Made by a program: the position numbers and the translations under genes | Notes under the pieces: generated by a model | What the model was told of the DNA's origin: nothing | What the model saw: only the letters and a program-made list of their open reading frames with translations | Databases searched by the model: none | Part shown: one piece after another, positions 11,389 through 25,226 of the stretch | How the letters are laid out: every line of letters begins with the position of its first letter | How positions within the stretch are numbered: position 1 is the first letter of the stretch | Source: Neodiprion pinetum | Lineage: Eukaryota; Arthropoda; Insecta; Hymenoptera; Diprionidae | Direction: 5' to 3' | Assembly (NCBI RefSeq): GCF_021155775.2 | Contig: NC_060234.1 | Location: 496,001-560,000, forward strand | DNA: 64,000 nt

Positions 11389-13032
11389 TGCATTATTTCA
11401 ATCAGCGAATTTCCTATACCGTATTGATCGACTTACAGCATAACCGAGAAAATAATAATAATAATAACAATAATAATATAATTACAGCAACACTACCAAC
11501 CAGTTGGCAATGGTTACAAAACTTTCTCCTATTCTGTTTTACGGAGGTGTGTACAGTAGATCAGATCATTTTAGTAATATGGTCAATTGTCATGAGAACT
11601 CTGGACGGATTTAGTTTTCTTTCTCTTTTATTTCATCACACTCGCGATTTCGTTGTCAAAATGAACACATAAAAAATGCTCTCTACCTAAAACTTGATGA
11701 ATGGTTAAAACTAGAATACAGAAAAATCATTCCTTTTATACATATGCTCGATTCTGTGCATAAGTTAAGAAGCGTAAATTTATTTACGATACTGCGATAA
11801 CAAATATTCATTGCCTAAACTATGCGTCTTATAGTTAGATTTTTACGATTTAATCACGCTGAAGAACATTTTTTAACGGGTTCCGTGAATTGAGATTTAT
11901 TTTATCAGTAGTCTTAAGTTCAATGTATCACTTATGTAGGTTGTGAACTCGCGTCAATAATCATCATTGAAAAGCTTCCATACCTCATGAGAGTCAAATG
12001 ATGGAGAGCTGCACTTTGCCGCAATAAAAAAACGGAAAATTACTCTCTGCCATAAATTTACAAGCCATCGTTTTTAAAAGCTGTATGCTAAACAAGAACA
12101 TGAATTGTGTTAATTATACTTTTCCTTTTTTACGTGTTATTGGGAGAAAAAACCTTCCCGTTAATATTATTTATTGTAAAATTTGATTAATATTATATAT
12201 ATATATATATTACATAAAATTGTAACCGTGCCATATCACCGACCAAATTAACGTATTGAGAATATGTTTACGGGATGCGTTCTTTACAGTATAATACTGT
12301 TACTGCATGTACAGGCGGTAGTAACAATATACGAATTATTATTTATCGAAAAATAACTTTGTTACTACGAAATAAGTAAAACCGCTATGAAAGAAGTGAC
12401 GTTTCCTATGTTGTGAACCATTCCCTTCAAAGTTTTCATTCATTTTATAAAGGCAAATAATGGCTATTGCGATTTACTGCACTCAAGTGCTATTCTTTAG
12501 TTTTTGCCGAATAGAAATACCGGTAAATTGTACCAACCTGCACTCTGAGTGGGCTAAAGCAGCAACTAAAACTCATGAGTATGATCACATTATAATTGTA
12601 TTATACCAGCATTTTTATTTTCAATGCCCAGGTCTGATTGTTCGGAAATAATACGCTAAAATCATTAATGTTAAGTATATCATACGATATTATTTTTAAT
12701 AAAAATTGCAGTTTGCAAGGCGAGATTTAAAGTGAAACGAGTTTCAAAATGTTATTTTTAACGTTTGAATATAGGTGCAACACATTTTCCCACTTTAATG
12801 AGTCAGGGATCTACCATCCAAATAGAAAGTTTTAAGTATTCGCTCGAGCATATTGAACCATCCGATTTTCAATGAACTTTTGTAAATCTGAATCAATCAA
12901 TTGTGAAAATTAAAATTGGTCAATTACTTTCGAATGTTCGCTGAAACTCGTGTTTTAGGAAACATTACAAATTTAAAAAAAAAAAATTTCTAAGCAATAA
13001 GACGACGTTCCTAATAAAAATTATATACATAG

Positions 13033-13034
<2 letters not shown>

Positions 13035-13072
<38 letters not shown>
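13035..13072. repeat. (AC)19 microsatellite
   Basis: An uninterrupted AC dinucleotide run of 38 bases in the ttv-srl spacer. Confidence 0.97.
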
Positions 13073-13076
<4 letters not shown>

Positions 13077-16000
13077 CCAAACTGTGCCATGAATGGGAAA
13101 GTAAGAAAACGTATAAGAGAAATGAATTCCAATCATATTTCTTGACATAGATTCTTGTCTAGATGGAAGTCACTTACTCTTGTCTGTCAGTGTGTATAGA
13201 ATTAATTGACAACGCGACAAGATAAATTATTTATTACATAATTCATAACTAATGAAATTCAAGATTGCTACCAAGCTGTACATATTGAAAAATAGTTGAG
13301 CCATGCTTTTGACTAATCAGAGAATTGGTTTGTGAGCCAGCCTTTGAAATTTTACGTTCACGAAGAATCCAGATATTCATGAATGTCAAGCCCTGGATAA
13401 GCAGGCAAAGACGATAGGAAATCTGAAGTTGCAAGATGCGTCGTTACTATTGTGTCGAAATGTAATTTAGAAAACATACAGCTGTCTCAAAAAGGAAACG
13501 AAACGTATAATTATTCCAATCGTGATTACATATATGCATACACATACGCACGTGTATATAGTATTAATGCGTGTGTTTATGTTACATGTAATTATTCAAA
13601 CATTGTACAAAATGTAACAAACAATTACCCTTGGTGACTTCGCAATTACGAGCCTAGGGTTTTGTACTATTCATATGAAATAAATAAATCGTTAAAATCT
13701 AGAGTTTGCTATTCGTAGTCATTGCAATTTATATTTATTGTAAATGTATTTATTGGCTCGTCGGCACTTCTATGTACAGCATTGCAGTCAGCTAGTTTTT
13801 ATTATTACACTTTATTTGCTTCCACTTTGTTTAGGCTAAATCTACTACTGCATAAAATGGTTGATATTAAATAGTACAAAAAAAATTCTGTACCTAATCC
13901 TAAATAAAATTATTTGTATTCATGGGCGTGCAAAAATACAAAGACAGTATTGAAAGTGAATGCTGATTGACAAACCGAGTAAATAATGTGGGAGGAATAA
14001 GTTATTTTATTTTTTAAAATAACAGTTGCAAGATAGAGATCCCCTTTGGCGTATCGGTCATGAAAAAAAAAATGACCGACATCAGTTTCGGAATTTGAAT
14101 AAACAAATTAGCCCAATTTTCTCCACAGCATACTTCAAATGAAAATTGCCCTAACGCTGTTTACGATTGTCAAATTAAAATGTTATTTATGTTGTCCAAT
14201 ACTGTAGTTTGTATTCTATTTCTGTTTTATACTATTTTATATCCTAATTTATACTGTGAATATTTCATGTAACGCACGACTCGCACGCGCGGTAAAAGCC
14301 AAGTTACAGTGATTATTAACACAACCTGTGAAGTCGCCTGAAACGGAGCAACTGACCCGGCTTCAAGTGGTATACACAGGGTGTATGTAACTAAAGTGAA
14401 ATAAATAAAGGAGAGGAAAAACGGATACATTACTTCATTTATTATTTTCGTCTACAATATAAATGTAGTCTTCAGCTCTGAGAATATTGTAATATAAGGA
14501 ATAAGATGAGCATTTGCATGTAAGTTCAAATATAATCTGTGTCTCTTTTAACAGATCATAAGATTAAGATTAGCTAGACTCTTGAGTTTGTACGTAGCAG
14601 TGAATCAGACTGTGAGTACTTCTTAATTACTTGATTTTATTTTATTTTTTTCTGTGTATTTTTCAACAAGAAATCAGTTAAATACGATTCTACGACATAC
14701 GATAAAACTTTAAACCTGTGATAATAGATATCAATTGTACCACTGAAAGGTTCACGATTCGGAGCAATTAATAGGATATCTTTTTGTTTCTATTAACTTA
14801 CATTTTTTTATTTTTTTTTTTATCAAGTAATCGTCAACGATGAGATATCGCGATGAATGAGTCATGGCAAAATTTATCCTCATCGTTTATTATCACTCTA
14901 AATTCTAGTTATTTGCCTAAATTTCATCTTACACTTCAACCAGTTCATGGTTACAACTATAATCTTCTGACGTTACTTCTGAGGGTTTGACGATCGATGG
15001 TTCAATTATAACTACGCAATAAATACGTTCAATCGCCAATACGATATCAGTTAATCCATATCTACCTAACGATAATAACATACAAGAACAGTTGCATGGC
15101 ATGTATACATACGTTTTATTGGTGAAATGCCACGTGTTCACATATACATATGATTATTCTTTGTAATACATCGACAGCAGGACATATTTCCGGTAAGGTG
15201 CTCAAAAAAATAATAATGTTGGCGATATTGATAAATAAATAGTGGCAAAAATATCGTAAACATAATACGTGAACAGAGCATTTTGTACTCATGCCATTTA
15301 CGGGCTCTTAGTAATAAAAAATTTCCAATCTAGGTAAGACTAACATCATTCACGCTTGTAAATAAATTTTCAATAATGCAAAATATGCAAAATAACTGTT
15401 AGAGCGTAATAATTTTTGTAGTTAATTTGAATCTCTAAAGTAGACCATAAAATACATTCATTCTAACTAGAGGTTCGCGGACTGTTGCGGGGATTGATTG
15501 CTCAAGTTGAGATAACAGGAAATATGTAGAAATTTTGAAATTTTAAAGAAGTTGTCAACGTGCTTCCAGATGAAATAGAATTAAAGTTGCAACCCATCTG
15601 ACATCTTGTGACAGAGACATCGCGAAGAAACGTATTGACAAGATGTAAACAGATATGCAAAAAGTTATGTAATGCGGATAACTAGGAAGTCAACATCACA
15701 CGAGAGCGAACCACTCCTTTTCCCGTAACTGCAGAGGCTTTCAAACTCCTTAATCATACGTGTACACGTGTATTAAATTTAGCAGATGAATCTGGTCAGA
15801 AAGTCAATTCAAGATAATATTGCAGTATTGCAATGAAATGGCCGATACATAGTCCTGTGGTAAAAACGTCTAAGTCAACCAAAGATATAGAGTAGTAGTA
15901 TAACAAATTGTGTAGTCTGATGGAGAACCGATGAGTACACATTAGTATCGGTAATAATTGATTACTTGTGTACCTAAAAATTCTACCTAAAACACATTTA

Positions 16001-16352
16001 AACCTTTACTATTAAAATGGTTTCCGTTCATAGCAATAAATGTAAAGGGCGTGCTTAATGATTAAATATACAGTATATCAGAAACGCGAGTTTGGCGATA
16101 TTACATGCGCATCTGTGCGCACGTTTTTTTCATTTAAATACTACAATCACCTACATTTCTATCATATATGAATTATGTTCATAATTTTCTTGCTTTCCCG
16201 ATTTTTTTTGTTTTTTCAATATTTTTGTTTTTTTCTTTTTTCTTGGAACCTTTTGTTCCTCTATTCTTTTTATACAATCATAATAGTTGTTGCGGTATAT
16301 GTTTATCATCGTGTACTAAGTTAGAACTTACTATGAATAAATGATACGTGTG

Positions 16353-19300
16353 TCAAACCTTTCTTTTGCGTAGCTTAGCCTGAGCTTCTTTCAATAAAAG
16401 ATCAAACGAGTTATCCTGATCTAACTTAGAGCCACTCCTTCCTCCGCCAAACGAATTGCTCGCAATCCCATCTGTACTCAGCATTAAACAAGAGTTATTA
16501 ATGATATTTTCTTAAGTTGATTTTCACCAACTGCAACATTTAGTCGAAAATTTTCTTACCAAGGTCTGCATATTTAACTTTACAAAAAGCTCTACGGCCA
16601 CCAAAGCAGAGGTCATAACTAGGTTGCATCGGGTCATCATTCCCATGTTCAACAGCTTCATACGCGTCGGTTTTGTATGCAAATGTGACGAATCCATAAT
16701 TATCTCTGTGAGGTGAAAAAAAAAAAATCATATTTGCATCACGTAAGTGATTGTGAAACATGACCAGCATATGTGCCATAGATAAGTCAATATTTCAAAT
16801 TAATAAAATGCCTGATCAAATAGTTCATTAGAGAGGCTTACCCATGTTCCCGAAAGTGTACGCTGATATCAACAACTGGACCAAATTGTTCAAATCTTCT
16901 GCGTAGATCAGCCTTCAAAACACCCTCTTCCAATCTGCCGACATAAATGACTCGGCGTTCTTCTACTTGCCTCTGTTTCTCTCTGTCAGTCCATGTGTCA
17001 TATGGTTTTCTTCGAAGAGTAGAAGACGACCTGGATGGTTGAAGAGTTTGGCGTTATAAATGGATGTGTAATGACTAGGCAATGCTTAGAAGCTGAAATT
17101 TTAAACAATTGTTCAATATACAAAATTCAAAGCAACAGCAGTAGCGGGAATATTATTGACAAGGAAATTCTTCCAACGTTACGTGCTCACTCAATTGTGA
17201 GAAAATCGAAAGCATGAATAATATAATGGTCAAACCTTCCACTACCAATTTGATGGCTTTTACGTCACATCAATTTTCCCAAGTATACTACCACACCAGT
17301 TTCGTACCTCTGAATCAGATGTACAAGATATTCATGTATGATGCAAACTTTGTGTTTCTATGAAAAATTTTGTTATGTTTTTTATGATTCTTGTTCGAAA
17401 AAGTGTGTCCACTTTCTAACCACACGTACATGTTTCAATGATATGACCTAGCTTATATGAAAAAAACCATGAAAACGTCAGTAAAGCAATAATGCATTCA
17501 GTTGTAGTGACGTTGATTGTCGTTACTCCTTTTTCCGTAACTATATTGGCATCCAACTTTTTAAACTCGATGACTATAAACATACACGTGTGCTATGCCG
17601 GTGACAATTATTTAATTCTAAGCGCATTAGACCAAGATTATATTATAAATAGGATAAAAGAACGAACAGACATGGGTATTAGAAAAACAGGTAGGAGATT
17701 TTGATTCACCACTTTGGTATTCGGAACTCTTCACAACAGAATTGAAACAATGTGTTTACCTCCTCCAGCTTCGGTAGCTGTGACTGCTATCAGAGGAGTT
17801 CCGCCTGTGTCTATAATAACTTGGACCATGATTGCGCATTGGCTGTCTTCGTTGACCTGACCTTTTACCTTTTCCAGAATTCGACGGAGTCGAAGACCTA
17901 CAATCGCCATTTTACGTTCACAAGTCAGAATCCTGTTTTTCCGTGGTAAAATTATGGTACATAAAAATTTTCTTTCAGATTTGAAAACCAATACCGCAGA
18001 TCCCAGTTATATTCCGTGGAATTAAAGCTAAACTGCCATGCTGGCTACTTTCTTTAGGTTCCTTTAAAAATACCTTGAGCAACTCGAATATCTTGAAGAC
18101 CTTGACCTGGACCTAGATCTGGACCTAGACCTAGACCTGGATCTGGATCTGGATCTGGATGACCTGGAGCGTGACCTAGACGTGGAGAGAGATCGCGATG
18201 TTGATCTAGACCTAGATCGAGAACGAGAGGACCAGCTGCTAGTGGAGCTGACCGAGCTACGCCTGTGACTGAATCTTCTTCTTCGTGTGGCGCCTCGTCT
18301 ATGCGACGTGCTTCTACTTCTGCTTTTACTTCTACTCCGCGATCTAGAACGACTTGAGCTAGAACTATTCCTTCGCCGCCTGTATTGTCGATTCTTTCTG
18401 TCTCTTACTTGACTTGTCCTGAAAATATTTGATACCACACCAGTTATAAGAGTACGGCAATGTGGATGATATCAAAATTAAATAGTATCAAAAGAATTGT
18501 CATGAATTTTCTTGACCATACCACTTACTCCTTGCAACGTGTGAGATACCGGATCTATATTAAATTTAATTAGAATTTTTTTTTAGGAGGCATATAAATT
18601 TCCAAATTCCCAAAATTAATAATTTAAAATAGACTAGGGAAGTGATTCAAATTTTTTCCGACCAACAGATAGAATAGGTACAAAGATTATTTGTCATTTG
18701 GAATGCAATCTTAATCTCAAAACTTTGGAAATACCTATCTCTTAAAAAACATTTTCATTATTTCATTTTAAACAAGTGTCTCAGACATTGAAGAGACTCA
18801 GGGTTATCATAATACTTTGAAATTACATGATAAACGTTTAAGTTCAAGCAAAATGTACCTGTTCTCGTTAATAATATTATTGGTTTTAGCTGGATTTTCA
18901 AAGACTGTCTCGTTGGTCTGTATTCCAGCATCTTCAGTAGGCATTTTAGGCCTATTTTTCGCCTCTTCAATTTCAGCTTTAGGTTTCAATATAGAGACTA
19001 TCTCTCTTTCTGACCACACAGGATTTTCCGGATCGTCTTTTATTGGTTCTGTAGTCGTAGATACATGATGAATATAAATCAGAGTCATAGGTTGAATAGG
19101 TGAATTGGTCCTGCTATTGTCGCTGCGATTTTTGTCTCGCCTACTGCGATACTCGGCAAGATTAAGTTTTCTTCGCGCTGGTTTCTTCATCTCTTCCTCT
19201 CCACTTCCTTGTTGTTCCAAATCCTGAACGATAATGTTCTGCACTTCGTTGTTAGAACTGTTCGTAGTAGTGACTATACTTTCGTTCACATTACTAATCA

Positions 19301-22300
19301 GAGTCGAGGTTGAAACGGGTGGCTTCTTCAACACCGATACCATCTGCTTCACCTTAGGATTACCACTTTCAATTCCGAACATGTATGCACCAGCTCTCCT
19401 CCCATTTCCGATATCTAGGACAGGCTTTGTCTTTGTCAGGACACCTTTTCGCAGTTGCAGAATACTCGTCGCTAATGCGGAACGTATTTTCATCTCATGT
19501 ACAGGAGATGGTTTAATCACAGACTTACTTGTACTTAGTTTATTCACAACAACATTATTGCTCTGCTTCAGGACGCTGTCTTGTGATTGCTCCTTCTGTC
19601 GTTCTACAGTTCCTTCGTTGCTCTTAGCCTTATTCGAGAGATTTGTCGTAGGTGGTGATTCTTCACTAGCATCACTCACGTCCCCTGACTCTAAGCCGCT
19701 GTCCTTTTTAGAGTTCTGATCAATCCAGCTGTCTCCACTGTGATATTTAGGTGATATTTTCTTACCCGCCACAATTCGACAAGTTTCTAAATTGTTACCG
19801 CAAACGCTTGCTTGGTTATTCGACGTTTGTTTCAGGCTTTCGTCTTTGGTTGGTAACGCACATTTATCACTTTCGCTGTTGCATTGTCCATTATACTCGG
19901 CATTACTCTCTAAACTCCTCAATGCTGAGCCCACGCTGCTACAGTAATCGTGATCCAATTGAACCGAACCATCGACTCTACCATTTCCATTTGTATTATA
20001 AGTTACCTGTGGGAGATCGAAATTTTTTCTCAGAAATATCTTTTGTACTACGCTGGCTGGGGCTGGATTTTGGAGCACTTACGATTTTCAGTAGTTTGTT
20101 ACGAGAAAGCGTAGCTGCTGCATCTTGCATACGAGTGCCGCTACTTCGAGTACATTTTTTTGTTGGTATTGCAGGAATCAAAGGTATAACTCTTTTGCGT
20201 CCAGATGCCTATTGTTGAATATATTCATCTGTTAATTGACCTCTTGACCACGAAAGATAAGTCAGCAGCAGATATGCACCATTTCGTACATCTGCCAATT
20301 ACGAGAGTTAGACTAATTTACCTTTATCCTATCGATCACTTCCTTAGGTAAGGAATCCATTATATTTTGATGTAGCGTCGAGTCTACGACTTCTGCCGGT
20401 TTCTTTAACGGTGACAAGAGAGACCTGCCAGCAGGTGTGATAGATTTACTTTTGGAGGGGGCCAAAGTCTCGCCTGGCAAGATCCCTCCTTTTCCATACC
20501 CGCTTACCGATGACTTCGGAGTGACAGCCTCTGATGCCTCGAATTGTTCCAGAAGACTCTTTACATCTCCAGCTTCTAGTACTGGTTAACCAAAGGACGA
20601 TTATTGACCAGACTACGCGAAGCATCGAAGTGCTAAAATCTCCAAATATTCGGTACAGAGAAATTATTTTGACATGTGCAATAATTACCGGGTACTTGTT
20701 CAGACACAGTTTCCACGTCTATACAGTCTTCCATCTCAGTCTCTCCAATGTGGTTTGTTTCCTCTTTTTCGACTTTTAAGTATTTCAACACAACATCTGT
20801 CCTATCCACATTTGTTTTGAGTTTGACAGGACGACTATATTCCATAGTTGTGTTTCCCTCTATTTTCGGCTGTTTCAAGTCCGGACAGACCCAATTCTCG
20901 ACCTTCGTATTCTCTGCGATATTGAATAGAAATTATTTTCATCTATCACCAAGATTCACACGGAGACCAAGTGAATTGTTATCATGGGTGGCACTTTACA
21001 GTACACTCTATACTGTAATGATAACGACCGTGGAAATACGAACCTGTTGCGTAAGAGTCTACGTTTTGCGGAGAGTCTGGTCTTTCGATTTTTACTTTAA
21101 CAAAAGAGCTGGGGTTTTTTTTTCCCTTGCTTATCTTCAACACTGATGGTTCAGTTTCGAAAATGTTATCCTGAACATCAACAGCCACTATTTTAGGCAC
21201 GTCTATGTCGAGCCCCACCATATCTTTCACATCCATATCTTCCTCCAGATCTGAGGCCTGAGAAAATCAAACGTATACATTTTTACTACTGAAATTTGAG
21301 ATTTTGATTCAATTAATTTGAACAATAAATTCACCTGTAGTGAACCTATATGTTCCTGCCAGTCGGTTAGCATTTTGGCAAAGTCTTCCTTGATGTGTTC
21401 CATTTTTGGGTAAACTGTTGCCACCCCAGAGTCGGGCAATACAGCCATGTCGCCGTTCAATCTGAATGTGAATAGTGATACATCAGCAAATAAAGCATGA
21501 CAATACAACGATTTTACAAGTATTTGAAATGGCTTGAAATTGATTCAAATGAGTATTAATCGATTAATAAGTCTTTCCGTTTAAACAATATGGCTTCAGA
21601 AATAAATGAAAAAAGTAATGACAATAAGAAAAAAAATGTTTCAGTCCTAACGGTAAGCCCCATAGGTGGAAAAGCAGAACAATGTATGATCTACTTACTC
21701 TTGCTCGGTGCCCCAAAGAACTGCGGAAGGATCGATGCGCGAGTCTAAGTTACAGTGGAAGTCATCTTGCATTAACTCCATGAGTGAGCTGTGTGATTCT
21801 TCCAGCATATCATGCTGCAAAATTATTTATATAAGTATTATTACCATCATTATAATCATCATCATGGTGATTCAGTTACTGTTCGCTAAACATATTCGGG
21901 GATGGATTAATACTGTCGATAACTATGCTAAAACGACAATCGGGTAAATACGTAAGACAAATGAGTTTGACTTGCGAAATCGTGCGACATGTTTATACAA
22001 TGTCAACAAATAATGTACCAATAATGTACCATTAACGTACGAGAAATATTAATTCCCGCATGCGTTAATCTCACCTGATCAAGTGGCAAAGAGAAACCTG
22101 AGAAGTGTTCCTCGTCGCGAAAATTTAAAAATCCAGTTTCCATGACCCGTCCAGGTTTGTTGTTATAATGCAACTGCACTCTGTTTAGTAATCTACAAAA
22201 AAAAACGACCAAGGTTTTTATTGCGGTAAGAAAAAATATTTTAAAATCCTTGATCAGAATAAAATACGAGACATCTTTGCTTAAATTTAATGTTTAAGTA

Positions 22301-23007
22301 ACCGCACCAACTGTGTAGCATTTATTTTTATCCATAAGCGTTGATTCGCATTACAAATTACAGGGTTTCTATACGATATCTCAGTTTGTATACCGCAAAT
22401 AACGAGCATATGTATATCTGTAAACACGCATAGTCGTAACATAGATCGTTGTCCGCTTTGGAGAAAATATTTTCAGCGATAAGAAAATTCGGGTGAATTT
22501 CTTGCACGTGATGCGAAAGACAACACTACGAGGATAGAAAACGTGGCAACGTGGGTTAGGTTTAATTTCTTTGTTATATATTCTTTTTCATCGACTAATG
22601 ACTAAACAGTCATCTTATTAATCCTAAACCTACAACAGTAAGTTAACAATTTTCCCAATGACTCGATAAGGAAAATAAAATGGTGTGTGTACGCATAGCA
22701 CGCGTGGGTAAGTTAGAGGTTATGTTTAGCACCGCTTCGATTATTTATGGTATAATCCCGGTTCAGTTCCCAGGATACCTGTCCCACCTACGCGAATTTC
22801 GTCAAGAATTTGCAAACGGTTGCGGCCCTATAGATTGATTCGCAAGATCATTAATCCGTTGTAAAATCAAAGGTTCTTCGGTAAATTGGCTAGTTCAGAA
22901 ATTCGCACACGTAACATGCTGACGGGCAAAGTGGTTGGTCGGTCGGTGCTAGCGCAAGTCTCCAGATGCAATACTTACGCTATAATACCGAGGCGTTTTC
23001 CGAGCAT
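16353..23007 (-). CDS. srl: spargel, PGC-1 family transcriptional coactivator
   Basis: PGC-1 proteins coactivate nuclear-receptor and NRF-type programmes for mitochondrial biogenesis and couple transcription to RNA processing. Coding exons in transcript order are 23007-22979, 22192-22075, 21814-21699, 21461-21335, 21257-21044, 20913-20689, 20581-20322, 20208-20083, 20006-18859, 18418-18074, 17897-17760, 17030-16842, 16705-16560 and 16471-16353. All are in phase and encode 1099 residues. The start MLGKRLGIIA comes from a 29-nt first coding exon that fits the next exon's phase. Family landmarks follow in order: an acidic N-terminus with LMELMQDDF; the HCF-1-binding tetrapeptide DHDY (about 423-426); an RS/SR tract (about 788-902); an RRM (about 976-1055, RRVIYVGRL and DNYGFVTFAY); YADLD; and the C-terminal SFDLLLKEAQ, the CBP80-binding-type motif of PGC-1. 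I see no classical LXXLL box, although SLLEQFE sits where PGC-1 proteins carry theirs. The first, short exons are the least certain. Confidence 0.93.
20575..20584 (-). other. tandem in-frame splice acceptors in spargel
   Basis: Read on the minus strand, AACCAG and TACTAG lie six bases apart at the start of the exon ending at 20322. Using the first starts the exon at 20581, and using the second starts it at 20575. Both keep the frame, differing only by two residues (Val-Leu) before EAGDVKSLLEQ. I cannot tell from sequence which one is preferred. Confidence 0.5.
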
Positions 23008-25226
23008 AGATAATAAAATACGTACGTTATATATCGTCGGGTAAAATCCTGCCGAATATCGAGGTGAATACTGTGTATTTTAACGGTGAATTAACAATCC
23101 TTGTGGGACGCGGCATGCCTCGGACACTGATTCACGCGGATGCCGATGCACTGGCGCAGAGCTGTTTTCTTCACACCGACGCGATGATTTATGCGTATTT
23201 ACGACGCCTCTGCGTACACGTGTAAAAGAGAATCGCTCATTCACAGCTAGATTAGCGAATGTGGAATAAAGGAATCGCGTGCCGTACGAAGGTGTGTGAG
23301 TAATGACATATGTACAATATGTATGCACAATTTGTATCGTTCACCTCGCGCTAAGGCCACGAGCGAACCTTGGTACGGTGATCGGTCGAGTATTTCCACT
23401 TAACTGCAGGTACTTTACAATGGGAAGGGTGAACGACGCGAGGTATGTAGTTTAGTCAGGGCGTATTTCCCCCACAAAGTAACGCTGCCGTGATGCGAAA
23501 CGTACGCGTATCAACGTATGTGTACAGTTCACACCGCGTGGAAACACACAAAAGCACGCACACACTTTGCGAAAGAGATCACCGCCCCAGCAGGCCGCAG
23601 CACCGTACTACCTCCTCCAGGCTTCACATATTTAGCCCCGCAATCTTTGGTATAAATAAACCGAGATCACGTAACACCGTTGAGCTTTGTTCACCGATCT
23701 TAGTCACGTTGAACGGTATCAATTTCGCACGTTATCAATCGTTACTTACTTGTTGATATATAATTCCCGACCGATATGCTATTTTACACCGTCACATGTG
23801 TCCGTACGTACGTATCTCCTTCTCTCTGTCTCTGTCTCTGTCTACTCTGCAAAACGGCAAGCGTCGAAGGCACGCATTTCGCACACTAAACTGAGCGAAG
23901 CATCCTTCTTGCTTATCCTAACACAGCTACACTTGCACACACACATCCGTCCGCTGATACAGTTTGGGGTTGGTTGAACTAGAGTGGCGGCCTCTGGTTA
24001 CCGGAGAGACACGGCATGATCGGAATTTGGCAAGGTGTCACGTGACGCTAAAATGACACGAATGCGGTGGCGACGCTATTCTTTCATTCATCGTTTCATC
24101 CCATTTTACCAGAGACTGCGTTTGAGTGAAATGCACGCCAAGATTTCTTCTCTTTGTTAAATTTTTTTGCTGACTTGGCGCGCGGTCCAAAAAAAATTTA
24201 TAGAGAAAGCAACTTAAATTTTACATCTATGTGTATATATATATATATGTATGTATGTATATATATATATAGGTATGTAACATAAGAGGAACAAGATGTA
24301 TGAGATGAACCACAATAATTTTGAATATTATTGTTCCCTACTTTTTTTTACGAAAAATGAAAGCATTCTTTTAACTTGTATTTACAGATAATTTATTTTT
24401 ACCCTTCGTTACACTGCGGCTCCTTAATTATTCAAATGAAAAAAGAAATAATATCGGAGCGAGTATAAAATATAATATTCAGAGGCGTACAATATTGTAT
24501 CTATACCTGGGTTAGGTATGTTATTCGGCATCTAAAACAGGCAAATGTATCTATAATATCAGTCTCTGCTAATACCTGCTAATAATAATTCATAGAAAAA
24601 TCTTAGACCACTAGTATTTGGCATACCCAAAGTGAAAATGCAGTTGAAGAAAGCAGAGAGTATAAAAACAGAAAATTTTGACACCGCCCATACTGTAGTA
24701 TGGATATAAAATTTAACATGCAATTTAAATAGATGTCAAACTTTCAAAAGTTGACTTTTAGTTCGATAAAATTCTTACATATCTCCAATCACTCTGTGTA
24801 AAACAAACATTACTCTTGACTGTGTAATGTTTTTACACAAATGATATAAAATATAAACAAATTGAGTAATTGCTATTTTATGGAGCTAATGATTACTGTC
24901 AAAAATTGTTAACGTTAATTAGGGAATATTCTGATTAAGTAAGAACTTGGATATTAACCTAGCAATAAACAAATAAAAGGTGGCTAATTTAAAAAGAAAA
25001 TACACGTAATACAATGTATCAACTAATCGATAATTATGTATTATTATTCTATATTTTGAAAATGAAATCCGCGTACATTTCACATTCTATTTTTAGTATT
25101 ACACATACTAATAATAATACCATCGTGCCGATCCACATCACTCTTCCAGTTTTCCAACTTCTACAAGCACTGTAGGTAGTATAAAAAATATATATATATA
25201 AATATATATATACATATTTGTATGTA
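23008..25226. other. spargel upstream region
   Basis: From 23008 to about 24100 the DNA is visibly richer in CpG than its surroundings and probably holds the spargel promoter and 5' UTR. A CACGTG palindrome lies at 24037-24046. From about 24100 on it becomes AT-rich, with AT/GTAT simple repeats at about 24234-24271 and 25183-25220. The plus-strand frames at 23490-23977 follow the CpG-rich sequence and have no support as genes. Confidence 0.5.
24037..24046. promoter_or_regulatory. GTCACGTGAC E-box (CLEAR-type) palindrome
   Basis: A perfect 10-bp palindrome about 1 kb upstream of the proposed spargel start codon, in its CpG-rich upstream region. It equals the CLEAR consensus bound by TFEB/TFE3/MITF-type bHLH-Zip factors and also fits USF or Myc-Max. 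Occupancy and the identity of the factor are inference. Confidence 0.4.

Larger units (their letters stand above)
11313..16352. other. convergent spacer between tout-velu and spargel
   Basis: About 5 kb of AT-rich DNA between two genes that converge. It presumably contains both 3' UTRs. It holds several simple repeats (AAT/AAC-rich at 11452-11480, AT at about 12191-12210, AC at 13035-13072). The open frames are short and low in complexity. I find no exon pair, RNA gene or transposon end that I can support. Confidence 0.6.

Noticed and set aside
18100..18420. Hexanucleotide tandem repeat
   Set aside because: It is the codon-level repeat of the spargel RS domain, in frame with flanking exons.
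18817..20218. Several plus-strand frames of 83-161 codons
   Set aside because: They are antisense shadows of the large spargel exon.
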